In this document: positions 36,831-49,554 of the stretch, in pieces
Position numbering within the stretch: the first letter of the stretch is position 1
Layout of the letters: the number at the start of each line of letters is the position of its first letter
The notes under the pieces: model-generated
Told to the model about the DNA's origin: nothing
What the model saw: the letters and a program-made list of their open reading frames with translations, nothing else
The model's database searches: none
Program-made: the position numbers and the translations under genes
Origin: Artocarpus heterophyllus
Taxonomy: Eukaryota > Streptophyta > Magnoliopsida > Rosales > Moraceae
Assembly (NCBI GenBank): GCA_025403435.1
Contig: CM046332.1
Location: 4,661,596-4,725,595 of the forward strand
Length of the DNA: 64,000 bases
Reading direction: 5' to 3'

Positions 36831-37384
36831 AAATGTCGATCAATTTTCCTAAAACATTTTTTTATTATTTTATTTTATAATTTTTATTTCATTTATTATT
36901 TTATTTTATTTTATTTTTTCAATTTTTGAATTTACAAGAAAAAAAACAAGATGCTTAGCTTTTCTTCATTTGGGGAGAATAAAGTATTAAGTGAAAAGCA
37001 TCCACCTTATTTATTTTGTAAATTTTGGGAATTATATGCTTTAACGATGTTCCTAGAAAAGATTGGTGAGGCAAGGCCTCTTTAAAAACCAACCTCTTAA
37101 TGAAAACTATGTTCTCGGAATGACTAGTGCTAAAAAAATCTCCAAAAGTAACTGGTTATGGGAAAAGTTTCTGAATCAGTACCAGCCTCCAGACATTACT
37201 TCCTCAAAGGATACATTTTACAAAACCACAATTTATTTTATTAAAAACCTAAATCCAAAGTTTTATGAAATTTTATTTCTAAGTTCAAAAACTAAATTTA
37301 AATTTAGAACTAAGAAACAACAATATTATACAAACTATAATTAAATAGAAAAAATTTTTAGCAATCTGATAAAGTGACGGCACC
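36831..37384 (-). other. Upstream gag/leader remnant, unreadable
   Basis: Between the gag relic and a primer-site-like sequence. AT-rich, with TTTTATTT runs near 36860-36920. No coding that I can support on either strand. Confidence 0.35.
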
Positions 37385-37402
37385 TCCCCGACAACAATGT
37401 CA
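37385..37402 (-). other. Decayed tRNA-Asp-type primer binding site
   Basis: The minus strand reads TGACATTGTTGTCGGGGA, close to the TGGCGCCGTTGCCGGGGA site usual in Athila elements. It lies upstream (minus strand) of the Athila-like gag relic, as it should. Confidence 0.5.
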
Positions 37403-39429
37403 AATTTTTGTTGTATTCCCCAAAATGTTTTTTTTATAAACACAGACATTTGTAGTATAGAAAGGGTTTGTCGTATCTACAAAGAGATGGGTTTTTAAAT
37501 AATAATTGAACAATTGAAAAGGCAAGGGTGATTTTAACAAAATTTTAAAGAAAACAGTTATTCTTGAAAATTTTAAAGAAGATTTTAAAACACAATATTA
37601 AAACAATAAAGCTTTAAGTGTCCTTTATAAGTTTTTGTAACTAGTATGAAATTGTAACTCTAATTACAAATTATCTAAAGTATTTGACTTATTTTATCTT
37701 TTATCATTAATTGCAAGCACTTTTTTTTAATTTTACAAGTCAACCTAAAGCAACAATATAACAAGCTATAATGCAGTAAAGATTTTTCTATAAAAGTAGC
37801 AAAATAATCATCTCAGTAACGATTTTGTACACTAATTAAGAAAATTATAACTATTATCACTACTATAATTGAAATAATTTTAAGATAGAAAAGATAATAA
37901 CAAATCAAAAATTTTTATCTTTAAATGGAATAAATTTTTGCATTAATTTCGACAGAATCTCATCTTATAAAATATCTAAAATTGACATCATAACAAGTCA
38001 TATTGTAGTAAAAGACATTCCACAAAATATAAACATGACTGAATTTAATTACATAATCAAAACATGACTGAATTTATGTAAAAATGGGCAACATAATAGT
38101 ACTAACAATAATTACTAAAAGCTTGAAACCTATAATTTATTCAATAAAAATATAAACATTACAAAAGAGATATAGAGTTAAAACCATACCAAAGTATTAT
38201 GCATACAAGATTATCTTTCTGTCTCACTAAACTTTCTACACTAATTGAAGCATTATTTTAATATTAAAAGTAAGGTTAGAGGAGTGCCCTAACAGCATTT
38301 CCTCCAAAAGTGAAACTACTCAACAGATGAAGAAATAACAAACAAGGAAAGAAAGGCCAAAAGGTCTAAGATGTGTGAAATGTTCCAAGGGGTTATTTAT
38401 AGTACTAAAAAACTACTATTTTACCAAATTTTTTATTTTTTTTATTTATTTTTTATTTTTTTATTTTTTTTTCTATTGCATCTGATTCAGATGCATGATA
38501 TGAAAATTTTTTATTTAATTTTTTGTTTCTTTTCTTCCTTTCTTTGCCACCCAACAAATCAATGCTTTAAAGCTGATTTTTATTTTTATTGTTAACTTTT
38601 TCTTTTCATGTGAGACAGCTCGTTAATGTGCAAAGATTGGTTCGGCATCTGGTGCGGCGCCAGTTCATGTCAGATAAACAAAGGCTGCCGGATTGGATGA
38701 CTTGAATTGATGCTGAGATAAAGTTGGGACCGAGGCTAGGCTGGATATCATTCCAGTATGCCAATCGGATGGTGAGAAAGTCCGCGTATGTAGAACTGTA
38801 ACACACAATCCGGAGCACTTCTTGGGACAAAGCTGACACGCAGTAGGCGATCCAACAATTGAGATTTAATTGGCGCCTTGATCGAACAGTGGACAGCGTG
38901 CCACGTGTCTCTTCTTGTGCATTTGAGGCCATTTGCATGCTTTCGTGCTGTTTTGCTTTGTTTTTTCTCCAGTTTTCAAACTATAAATTAACAAACACAC
39001 TAAAATTAATTATTTTATAAAAAAATACTTACAATAATTTAAAAATATTTATTTTACAATTCAACATAAAAAACACACTAAAAATAAATAAAAATTTCTA
39101 AAATTAATAAACCTTAATATATATATTATTTAATACTCGAAAATATCTTTAGAAATTACTAAAAATACAATAAAAGATATTTACAAACTCAAAATTTATT
39201 CATAAACACTTTAAGACTAAAAACATCACACAAAATTATTTTTATTGTTTTAATTATTTACAAGCTAATTAATCAGTAAACACGCAAAAAAGACTCTAAA
39301 AATTACTAAAAATATTCGTAAACATAAAACACACTAAAATTATATTTTTAAACATATTTACACACTAAGACACAAAATTGCTATAATTAAGAGATTTAGC
39401 GAGAAAAGTAAATGCAAAATCATGATATT
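37403..39429. other. AT-rich sequence, probable remains of an Athila-like LTR
   Basis: Upstream of the primer-site relic on the minus strand, where the 5' LTR belongs. I cannot place its ends. A more GC-rich island (38600-38940) has a minus-strand ORF of 110 residues with no recognisable domain. The last part repeats AAACACACTAAAA-like words. Confidence 0.3.
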
Positions 39430-39983
39430 TAGTCTTAAGAAATGTTAATTCTTACAGTCTCATCAACAGCGATGGTGCCTTTAGAAGGATCCAATGCATT
39501 GTCATTGGGCCCCAGCATTATATAGCCAAGGCAAGATGAGCCAAAATACTCATTGAATTTCTTGTAAATGACACCGTGGTCACCTTGGATCGAAATGCAA
39601 CTACCACGAGATCTTCATCTCCCAAGGTCAAGAGAAGAAAACTCTTCGTCTTGAGATCTGCTTGTGGAGCTTTTATCACATTCTTAAGACTAGAAGACAT
39701 CCTTCTTACCAAATCAGTCTTGTCTGAGTCCTCATCATCTATCTCAAGGTCTACTAGGTGCTCATCAGAGTGTCTGATGATTTCTTCAAGATCAACCTCT
39801 AGAGTAGCAGCTTTTCTTAGTTTCCTACGACGAGGCCTGAGTGGAGTTTCTTTGATGACGGCTCCTTTCAAATTCGAAATTAACATATTCCCCAAGGTGC
39901 TGGGTTGGTTAGTAAATTCAGTTCTTAAAACTCTAGCCCTGTTGGCTTCTCAACCACTATCAAGATCTTTAGTCATGTTATCT
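39430..39983 (-). pseudogene. Unidentified coding-like relic
   Basis: A 125-residue minus-strand frame (39518-39895) has composition unlike its AT-rich surroundings: a basic patch (RPRRRKLRKAA), an acidic stretch (EIDDEDSDKTD), then hydrophobic strands. A second minus-strand frame is also open through about 39430-39610 and ends at a possible splice donor (ACTGTAAGAA near 39450). This suggests one ancestral frame with a frameshift, and perhaps an intron. I recognise no family. It could be a captured host-gene fragment or part of an unfamiliar element. A copia LTR follows at 39984. Confidence 0.35.
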
Positions 39984-41039
39984 TGTTAGAAAATAAGTAC
40001 GCATCATATTTTCAAATTTTTTAGTTACAATGTTTTTCTAAAACAAGTCAGACATAATGTTTATATAAATTACTAAAAGAACTTTTGCACCTCTTAGTAG
40101 ACCCAAAAACTATAAGAATTGTAATGAGAGAAATCTACCGGAAGGGTCTCAACCACCTAGTCTTCCTTGCTATTCTCTTTCCACGATCGGAATAAGGGTG
40201 GTTACACGTCATTTAGTTTTTCCTCAAATAACCTCTCCTTCCAACCACTTAAGAAAACCAAGAGCTAAGGTTTGAGATGTTAAATAATAGCTCTATAGGA
40301 GCTTTAGAGCTTTTCTAGCAAAATACTCTTCTTTAAATTTCTCAAGTGATCTAAAAAACAATGGAAAATTGTTCTCCTTATGATTGGGGATAATCCTTAT
40401 CAAATTTGGCCTCACAAATCAAATCAGACTCAAAATCTGAGCTATTGTGTTCATGTGTTTTGCTAAAAAAACAGACACAGTCGACCGCACCTGTGTATAG
40501 CGGTCGACCGCGAAGTAGTGGCCGAGTTGGCAAATGCATTTTCTAGGTTCTTAGACTTATTTGATTCCCCAAATTTGAATCGCTAAGGTAAATCCTATCT
40601 TATTTGACCTAGGTATCCTTTATAGAGGCCCAGTTTTAATTTAAATAACTTAATAGAGAAGTTATCTAATTAAAACAATCATATGCAAATAATCTAATAC
40701 AAATAAAATCTATTTTAAATAATTCAACATGTTTATCTTAAATTAATTCAAAAAATTAATTCAACCAATAAACCAACATGAATTATTAAATCCAATCTAT
40801 CAAATTTTAGCCAATCTAATAAATAACATAAGTTACCAACCAGTAAGAAAAATATGCCGTATTGTTGCAGGAAATATTATGAGCTAGTAAATGGGACCTG
40901 ATGGATATATATAGATTAAGCTCTTATAATTATAAAATAACATATCCCTGACACTAATATTTTATAATTTATCGACTCTAAAGCTATTCCACTAAAAGCT
41001 TTAAACTGAACTCTTGAACTATATATCAAATTACAAAAC
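39984..41039 (-). repeat. Old copia solo LTR (copy e), left part
   Basis: Diverged minus-strand member of the copia LTR family: TGTTAG start of the reverse complement, the TTCCTTGCTATTCTCTTTCC block, and the CCACTTAAGAAAACCA block. Continues at 48170 after the Tekay-like insertion and ends TCTAACA at 49064, totalling about 1.95 kb. Flanks TATCT (39979-39983) and TATCC (49065-49069) may be a decayed target duplication. The usual palindrome array is replaced by two GTCGACCGC units at 40480 and 40503. Confidence 0.75.
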
Positions 41040-43875
41040 TGTAACACCCGTATTTTAACGAGCATGATTTTGTAAAATTTAATGAATAAAATATAACAAT
41101 TTAAAATTTTATAGTATTTAAAATTATCAAGTTTGTCTATGTTGTTTCAACCATTAAAAAAAAATAATATGCCACCTTAGTATTTTCTTACCAAGTCTCC
41201 ATAGGAAACATTCAAAATTTACCAATACTCACTTCTACTAATCTTGTCTCTCTAAATTAATGCTTAATTATGTAGCCTTCTTCTCATTTTGCTAAAAGTC
41301 TCCGAAGGAGACATGAAATTAATTTTCCCTCAATTAATAGAAGACATGGAGATATTTTCTCAACCACCTATTTAATTCTTTCCTCATCTTCTTCCATAAC
41401 TCACTCCAATTGTCCCCTCAATTATGTTGGCATTACTTGCTAAAAGTCTCCATGGGAGACATGATGATATTTTCTTTTAATGCTCTTTTGTTTCTTCTTA
41501 CAACTTTCCCTGTAAACTTTCCCTTCCTCTCAAACATTTTGATATCTTTTTATTTAACCATCACCACCTTCTTCTCTAGTTTCTCATTCTCTCCCTTTCT
41601 CACTTCAATTTCTAACTAAAGACATAGAGCACAAAGCTCTCTTTATAGCCAAGACAATTATAATTCCCAACCATGGTCGAGGCGGTTTTAGAGTTAATTC
41701 AAGCTTGATTTTTAACCCAAACTTTGGCACTTTTCAAAGGAGTTATGAGATAGGTTATCTTTAATCTAAACTTGGTTTTTAGTATGTGTTTTCTCAATGT
41801 TTAATGTATAATTTTCGTGTTCAAAATTTATTGCAAAAATTCTAGTTATGTTGACATGCATATTGAACATTTATGAACAAAAACATGAGTCTTGAGTTGA
41901 AATCAACAACTAACCTTTATTTTAGTTTGATAACAATATTACAAACATGCTAGGAATCTTTAAACCGGTTTCCATAATTATAAGATTGATGTTTTAATGT
42001 TTTGAGCTTAAAAAGCAAACTTAAGCATGTTTTCATCATTATTTACAAGAAAGGCTAGAGATATAATTTGATAATGATTTTGGTATAAAACTCATGAGAA
42101 TATGTTTATTGTGATTATATAATGCATGTTGCATATTTTGGAATAGTTTTGAGATTTTGAACAAGGATAATATGCTTTGAGTTAAAGAAAAACTTGACAT
42201 TCCATAAACTTTGTAATACCTCTACAGGCAATGGCTCTTTCATAAAATTTTGAAGTTAAATGAAAATAAATTTTGTAAATTGGCTTGTATATTTAAAAAG
42301 TAGACATCATAAGCTTTCCAACGAGCTATCATGAGCCTAAATTAGAGTTGTATTTTAATTTCTATGAATTTTTTAATTTTTAGATTGGAAACTAGTAAAC
42401 CTACCTGTGGTAGTAAACCACCCGTCTACCTTAAGTAAACCACCTGTTAACCCGTGTGTTGATTGTAGATAGTGAACCTGTCTTTTTACAAAAGTATACC
42501 ACCAATTTACCATGGTATACCAGCTGTTAACTTGAACCAAGAACCCAACTTTGCTCACCTTCTAGTCCTTTAATGTCTTGCAACCTTTCCAATACTATCC
42601 TAAATGATTTATGAATTCTTATTAGAGACTAAAACATATAGATTACTTGTATGTATTTTATATTGTGTTTAAGATAAAAATTGTTTACTTGGTATTTAAA
42701 GAATAATTGCATAAAAAACTTTAATGGTACTAGTGAGATGGGTTTACACATAATTCACTTATTTATGTGATTATATGTTGTGTTTTAGTTTTAATTGTCC
42801 TTATGCATGCCTTAGGGTCAAGGATGTGTGGAGCTAACATTAATTAATTCTGAAATTAAAAGATTTTTGTTAAGCTTTGAAGGTAGGGATTCTATTACTC
42901 ATCTTTTGTGAGGTTTTGGTAAATTAAATTTGGTTGTTTTATGTTGTAAAATGTGTATATTGTATAGCGAGGAATATAATGATTTGACAAAGGTTATAAA
43001 TTGAGAAGCATGGTTAAAAAATTGACTGTATAAATAAAAATTGAATACAAAGGAATAGTGAGATGTAAAAAAGGCAGCGATTACGTCTTAAAGCATGAAT
43101 ACCCTGAAAGGTAAAATAGGGGGAAGGTGATGACGCTTCCTTTGGTTGAAAGTCCCAGAATGCACTGTACAGGAATCGACTTAGTGAGGACTCGGGGCTT
43201 GATGTCCCCTCACCAGAACACCCTTGGAATGTTTAGAGGGTGGCCAAGTGCGCCCATTTAAGTTTCGATGAGTTGAGTGATACTCTATTTAATATGGATA
43301 CCTAAGAACAATGATGAATGGTAATATTTGTATAAATATATAATTATGAAGCTTGGCAATGATTAACTTTGGTATCTACGAGATGTGATCATAATAAACC
43401 TTATAATCTAGAATATAACATAACTTAACTAACCATGTAGTTTTAATGTGGTAATGGATAAACCATAAGGTGAGTCATGATTTTCCATACTGGGCATGTC
43501 GATGCTCATCCCTATCATATCTTCATCTCTGAAGTAGAACTCAATGCAACATATCTAAAGAGGAATAGGCAACAACAACCCTGTTGTTTTCGTGTTAGAA
43601 GATCTTGTTTATTTGTAACTTGTCTAGAACATGTAAGGTTTGTATTATATTTTTTTATGATGGCAGTGTTAAGTAATTTGGAAATTGTACTATGATGATA
43701 ATGACTATACTATATATATTTGATGCTACACTAAAAACTGTAGTTTGTATTTAAACATTTATTTTTATTTTTGTTTAAAGACCCATGGGCATTGTTTAAT
43801 TGATTTAAATAATATTGAATTTAAAATTAATTTTTATTTATTCCATACTACTAACCCCCACATAGGGGTATTATA
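41040..43875 (+). repeat. 5' LTR of the Tekay-like element
   Basis: Starts TGTAACACCCG and ends GGGGTATTATA. TATA-like TATAAATAA near 43028. Array of AGTAAACC-type units at 42394-42530. Small antisense and sense ORFs (42373-42558, 43477-43695) recur in the other LTR only because the LTRs are copies. Confidence 0.9.
42394..42530. repeat. Periodic array of AGTAAACCACC-type units
   Basis: Units at 42394, 42412, 42434, 42471, 42493 and 42514 (steps 18, 22, 37, 22 and 21 bp). The same layout recurs in the 3' LTR at 46683-46818. Different word from the TCGGCAGGCCGA arrays, similar period. Confidence 0.65.
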
Positions 43876-43882
43876 GAATTTT

Positions 43883-43894
43883 TGGTATCAGAGC
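43883..43894 (+). other. Primer binding site of the Tekay-like element
   Basis: TGGTATCAGAGC, a perfect initiator-Met type site, a few bases after the 5' LTR. Confidence 0.85.
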
Positions 43895-44222
43895 CTAGGT
43901 TCGGTTAACCTAGGGGGTGTAGCACTACCCTAAAAAAAGAAAAAAATTAATCTTTTGAAATGGCTTTAAAGTTAAGTGTTAATGTCATCATCATTTGGTA
44001 CTGATCCTGGTTAAATTTTCGCAGCCAGTAGAAACTAGGCCACCAAGACGTCAAATGCAATCGTCTGAGCAGTCACCACCGGTCGAACATGCTCAAGAAG
44101 TTGAGCAACCAGAACCGATGGAACAAGCTCAAGAAGATGAGCAACTACGATAGGCAACACAATCCCCGCCAGCTGCACCAAAACTGAATAATTTAGGGCA
44201 AATTCTTCAAGCCTTGTAAAAT

Positions 44223-44765
44223 GTGCAAAGACCTGTGGAGGTTCGTGATCCCGAGCAACGATATCTAACTTTGTTGAAGGAGTTTATGAAGCCGAAAGCC
44301 CCCACAATTAGTGGAGAACCTAACCCTTTCATAGTAGAACAATGGCTAAAGGCGGTCAAAAAGAAGTTGGATACTTTGAGGATTCCACGGGAGTATTGGG
44401 TTAGCTTTTCAACATATATATTTGAGGGTAAAGCCGAAGAATGGTGGGATCTTTAGAAAGACGACTATGACATGCCGAATCTAACATGGGAGCAATTCGA
44501 AACTATATTTCGCAACACCTATATTCCTCAGAGCCATATGCAAGCAATGATGCAAGAATTCGAAAACCTAGTGCAGGGAGATACAACAATTGCTGAATAC
44601 CATGCTCGATTTATAGAATTGTCTCGCTACAATCCCCGGGCTGTATTGAATCCATATGAGGCTTTATATGGTAGGCCTTATAGATTTCCATTGTGTTGGA
44701 CTGAAAAGGATGAGCGTCTTGAACTTGGGCCTCAGTTTATCAGAGAAACAATAGACAAGATCTAG
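44223..44765 (+). pseudogene. gag fused in frame to the integrase C-terminal region
   Basis: First piece (44223-44456) is the gag core: VRDPEQRYLTLLKEFMKPKA and a typical EQWLKAVKKKLDTLRIP to GKAEEWWDL run. It ends at a TAG, probably once Trp. The second piece (44472-44765) continues gag through TWEQFETIFRNTYIP and EFENLVQGDTTIAEYHARF. Around 44640-44655 it then switches without loss of frame to the integrase end (NPYEALYGRPYR, normally after the catalytic core). The deletion therefore removed protease, RT, RNase H and the integrase core. The joined protein would have no catalytic domain. Two more stops follow near 44763 and 44800. Confidence 0.75.
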
Positions 44766-45277
44766 ATTATTCGCGAACGTCTTCAGATAGCTCAAAGTCG
44801 ATAGAAGAGTTATGCAGATAAGAGGTGGCGACCTTTAGAGTTCATGATCAGAGACTTTGTGTTCTTGAAAGTGAAACCAAAACGTGGTGTATCTCGATTT
44901 GGTCACCACGTTTTGGTGTTAAAGGAAAGTTAACACCAAGGTATACAGGACCGTTTGAGATTGTGGAACGCATTGGAACGTTGGCATACCGTTTAGACCT
45001 GCCACCACAATTGTCTTATGTACATAATGTGTTCCACGTATCGATGTTGAGAAAGTATGAACCCGACCCTTCACATGTGATCATGTGGACAGATGTGCCA
45101 AGTCAAGGAAATACAACCTATGAAGAAATTTTAGTTCAGATACTGGATCGTGAAATAAAAATATTACATCGTCGTGAAATTCCTCTGGTGAAAGTGATGT
45201 GGCAATATCATGATGTGGAGGAAACCACATGGGAACTTGAATCTGAAATGAGAGAGAAGTATCCACATTTGTTTTAA
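44766..45277 (+). pseudogene. Integrase C-terminus with chromodomain-like tail
   Basis: After a short shifted stretch, an open frame gives GKLTPRYTGPFEIVERIG, the gypsy integrase C-terminal fold. LSYVHNVFHVSMLRKY and a tail EIPLVKVMWQYHDVEETTWE ending PHLF at 45277 follow. That tail is the chromodomain-like segment of Tekay/Del chromoviruses, thought to guide insertion to heterochromatin. It lies 55 bp before the polypurine tract. Confidence 0.8.
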
Positions 45278-45320
45278 CATTGTAATCAGTGTACGAAATT
45301 TCAAGGATGAAATTTTTATA

Positions 45321-45332
45321 GGAGGGGAGAGC
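45321..45332 (+). other. Polypurine tract of the Tekay-like element
   Basis: GGAGGGGAGAGC immediately before the 3' LTR. Confidence 0.8.
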
Positions 45333-48164
45333 TGTAACACCTGTATTTTAACGGGAATAATTTTGTAAAATTTAATGAATAAAATGTAACAATTTAAAAT
45401 TTTATAGTATTTAAAATTACCAAGTTTGTCTATGTTGTTTCAATCATTAAAAAAAAAATATGCCACTTTAGTATTTTCTTACCAAGTCTTCATAGGAAAC
45501 ATTCAAAATTTACCAATACTTACATCTACCAATCTTGTCTCCCTAAATTAATGCTCAATTATGTAGCCTTCTTCTCATTTTGCTAAAAGTCTCCAAAGGA
45601 GACATGGAATTAATTTTCCCTCAATTAATAGAAGACATAGAGATATTTTCTCAACCACCTATTTAATTCTTTCCTCATCTTCTTCCATAACTCACTCCAA
45701 TTGTCCCCTTAATTATGTTGGCATTACTTGCTAAAAGTCTCCATGGGAAACATGATGATATTTTCTTTTAATGCTCTTTTGTTTCTTCTTACAACTTTCC
45801 CGTAAACTTTCCCTTCCTCTCAAGCATTTTGATATCTTTTTATTTAACCATCACCACCTTCTTCTCTAGTTTCTTATTCTCTCCATTTCTCACTTCAATT
45901 CTAACTAAAGACATAGAGCACAAAGCTCTCTTTGTAGCCAAGACAATTATAATTCCCAACCATGGTCGAGGCGGTTTTAGAGTTAATTCAAGCTTGATTT
46001 TTAACCCAAACTTTGGTGCATTTCAAATGAGTTTTGAGGTAGGTTATCTTTAATCTAAACTTGGTTTTTAGTATGTGTTTTCTCCATGTTTAATGTATAA
46101 TTTTTGTGTTCAAAATTCATTGCAAAAATTCTAGTTATGTTGACATGCATATTGAACATTTATGAACAAAAACATGAGTCTTGAGTTGAAATCAACAACT
46201 AACCTTTATTTTAGTTTGATAACAATATTACAAACATGCTAGGAATCTTTAAACCGGTTTCCATAATTATAAGATTGATGTTTTAATGTTTTGAGCTTAA
46301 AAAGCAAACTTAAGCATGTTTTCATCATTATTTACAAGAAAGGCTAGAGATATAATTTGATAATGATTTTGGTATAAAACTCATGAGAATATGTTTATTG
46401 TGATTATATAATGCCTGTTGCATATTTTGGAATAGTTTTGAGATTTTGAACAAGGATAATATGCTTTGAGTTAAAGAAAAACTTGACATTCCATGAACTT
46501 TGTAATACCTCTACGGGCAGTGGCTCTTTCGTAGAATTTTGGAGTTAAATGAAAATAAATTTTGTAAATTGGCTTGTATATTTAAAAAGTAGACATCCTA
46601 AGCTTTCCAACGAGCTATCATGAGCCTAAATTGGAGTTGTACTTTAATTTCTATGAATTTTTCAATTTTTAGATTGGAAACTAGTAAACCTTCTAGTGGT
46701 AGTAAACCACCCATCTACCTTAAGTAAACCACCTATTAACCTGTGTGTTGATTGTAGATAGTGAACCCGCCTTTTTGCAAAAGTATACCACCAATTTGCC
46801 ATGGTATACCAGCTGTTATCTTGAACCAAGAACTCAACTCTGCTCACCTTCTAGTCCCTTAATGTCTTGCAACCTTTCAAATACTATCCTAAATGATTTA
46901 TGAATTCTTATTAGAGACTAAAACATATAGATTACTTGTTTGTATTTTATATTGTGTTTAAGATAAAAATTGTTTACTTGGTATTTAAAGAACAATTGCA
47001 TAAAAAACTTTAATGGCACTAGTGAGATGGGTTTACATATAATTCACTTATGAATGTGATTATACGTTGTGCTTTAGTTTTAATTGTCCTTATGCATGCC
47101 TTAGGGTCAAGGATGTGTGGAGCTAACATTAATTAATTCTGAGATTAAAAGATTGTTGTTAAGCTTTGAAGGTAGGGATTCTATTACTCATTTTTTGTGA
47201 GGTTTTGGTAATTTAAATTTGGTTGTTTTATGTTGTTAAATATGTATATTGTATAGCAAGGAATATAATGATTTGACATATGTTATAAATTGAGAAGCAT
47301 GGTTAGAAAATTGACGCTATAAATAAAAATTGAATACAAAGGAATAGTGAGATGTGAAAAGGGCAGCGGTTACGTCCTTGGGCACCAATACCCGAAAAGG
47401 TAAAATAGGGGGAAGGTGATGATGCTTCATTGGGTTGAAAGTCCCAGAATGCACTGTATAGGAATCGACTTAGTGAGGACTCGGGGTTTGATGTCCCCTC
47501 GCCAGAACACCCTTGGAATGTTTAGAGGGTGGCCAAGTGCACCCATTTGGGTTTCGATGAGTTGAGTGATACTCTATTTAATATGGATACCTAGAAACAA
47601 TGATGAATGGTAATATTTGTATAAATGTATAATTATGAAACTTGGTAATCATTAACTATGGTATCTACAAGATGTGATCATAATAAACCTTATAATCTGG
47701 AATATAACGTAACTTAACTAGCCATGCAGTTTTAATGTGGTAATGGATAAACCATAAGGTGAGTCATGATTTTCCCTACTGGGCATGTCGATGCTCATCC
47801 CTATCATATCTTCATCTCTCAGGTGGAACTTAGTGCAACATATCTGAAGAGGAATAGGCAACAACAACCCTATTGTTTTTGTGTTAGAAGATCTTGTTTA
47901 TTTGTAACTTGTCTAGAACATATAAGATTTGTATTATATTTTTTTTATGATGGCTGTGTTAAGTTATTTAGAAATTGTACTATGGTGATGATGACTGTAC
48001 TATATATATTTGGTGCTATGCTAAAAACTGTGGTTTGTATTTAAATGTTTATTTTTATTTTTGTTGAAAGACCCTTGGGCATTGTTTAATTGATTTAAAT
48101 AATATTGAATTTAAAATTATTTTTATTTATTCAATACTGCTAACCCCCACATAGGGATGTTACA
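45333..48164 (+). repeat. 3' LTR of the Tekay-like element
   Basis: Starts TGTAACACCTG, ends GGGATGTTACA. Very close copy of 41040-43875, including the periodic array at 46683-46818. Confidence 0.9.
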
Positions 48165-48169
48165 AAAAC

Positions 48170-49064
48170 ACTAATAAGTTTATTGTCTATGGCATATCAT
48201 AATATGTAATGTCCTATGTGTAACATCCCCATAGGATATTCATAATCAGCTTAAAAATAAATTTTGTTTTACTTTTCCAGTTACTTTTATTTTATGTTCC
48301 ATTATCTCACCATTGAAATACTTATTGTTCATAACCAATAAGAAATGGTATACTATTTGATTACACATATATATCTAAATGGTCGAGCGCTTTAATTTCT
48401 AATTATAGGATAATGCTTATAAGAGAATATCATTAACTCTATAAAAGAGCTATGGATTCTATATCTATGAAAAATAAGTCTATGTCAACCAAAAGTCATG
48501 TCTCTAACATACAGATATGCATACCTTCATATAATTCAGGATGCCACCATTTGGTATATCAAAAAACACAAGTCAAGAATACAGACCCATTGATTCATTT
48601 CAGGCTTAAGATGTAACACATAATTGTCTAAAGTGAACTAATTTAAATAAACAAAATTATTAATTGAGTCAATTTATCTTTCGTCCTGATCCAATATATC
48701 ATTACCTATAACAATATACCAATGTTTCTAACTCCGATGACCAATATAAGTTATCTCTCGTTAGGGAAGTAGACAATAATCTTAACATGAATAGAGTGCC
48801 TAACTTTATTCCCTCGATTGTGGATCTTATCATTTAGACTATCACCTTTAATATTCATTTCTTCCACATAATATGTCCATCATATGCATGATCGTGAAGG
48901 TTTAGACTAACAGTCTTAGAGTTTTATTTGCTTATCATACATTCAACATAAATTAACATAAAGAGAACAACATTTGATATATTAAAAAAATAATAAACTT
49001 TTTATTGATTAAATATCTCCAAAAACTATTACATCATTTAATCCTTAAAACACCTAATCTAACA
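48170..49064 (-). repeat. Old copia solo LTR (copy e), right part
   Basis: Rest of the LTR begun at 39984. Matches the start of the copia LTR on the minus strand (TCTAACA at 49064, AATAAA-type stretch near 49000, the GTTTGCTTATCATACATTCAAC block). Confidence 0.75.
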
Positions 49065-49069
49065 TATCC

Positions 49070-49551
49070 GTCAAGATTAAACAAACAAGAGCAAAAAAAA
49101 TGCTTAAGCCCTAATAGACACGAAGCCTCTACCTACAAAAAAACTATAGTTTTTGCCTAAATATGTCCTCAAGTTCATCCGTGAGTTTAAAATTAGTTAA
49201 AAAACCCAAAAACGAAAACACTCCAAATAATTTTAAAAGGTGAAAAATTTTATATGAGGACTTGCAGATCACTCCGAAGGAGTCAAACAAGAAGATTCAA
49301 GGCTAGAAAACATGGCAGAATTAAGTAAAAATCATAGACAGAGTTAAGAAGCCAAAAAGTTACCCTTTTGATGTTGATTCCTTGAAATTGACGTCGTGTC
49401 TCCTTTGGACAAGCTTTAAATGCTCTAGAACTGCTTTTCTTGAAGAAATTTGAGGTAAAAGATTGATTGAAATAGATTAGGGAACTTTGGAGAGATTTTG
49501 GCAGAGTTTTGGCTTCTAAAACTTTCGAAAAAGTAAAAATGAGTTAAACTT
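49070..49551. other. Unassigned sequence
   Basis: About 480 bp of AT-rich DNA between the copia LTR and a MITE. No ORF or repeat that I can identify. Confidence 0.4.
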
Positions 49552-49554
49552 TTA

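Larger units (their letters stand above)
41040..48164 (+). mobile_element. Tekay-like Ty3/gypsy deletion derivative with giant LTRs
   Basis: 7125 bp flanked by AAAAC at 41035-41039 and 48165-48169. Two very similar LTRs of 2836 and 2832 bp enclose only 1457 bp of interior, which holds a primer site, part of gag fused to the end of integrase, a chromodomain-like C-terminus and a polypurine tract. Protease, RT, RNase H and most of integrase are deleted. The near-identical LTRs suggest a fairly recent insertion into the old copia LTR. It would have depended on an intact relative for mobility. Confidence 0.9.

Noticed and set aside
38606..38938. 110-residue minus-strand ORF as a host gene
   Set aside because: No recognisable domain, and it lies in probable LTR sequence; support is too weak.
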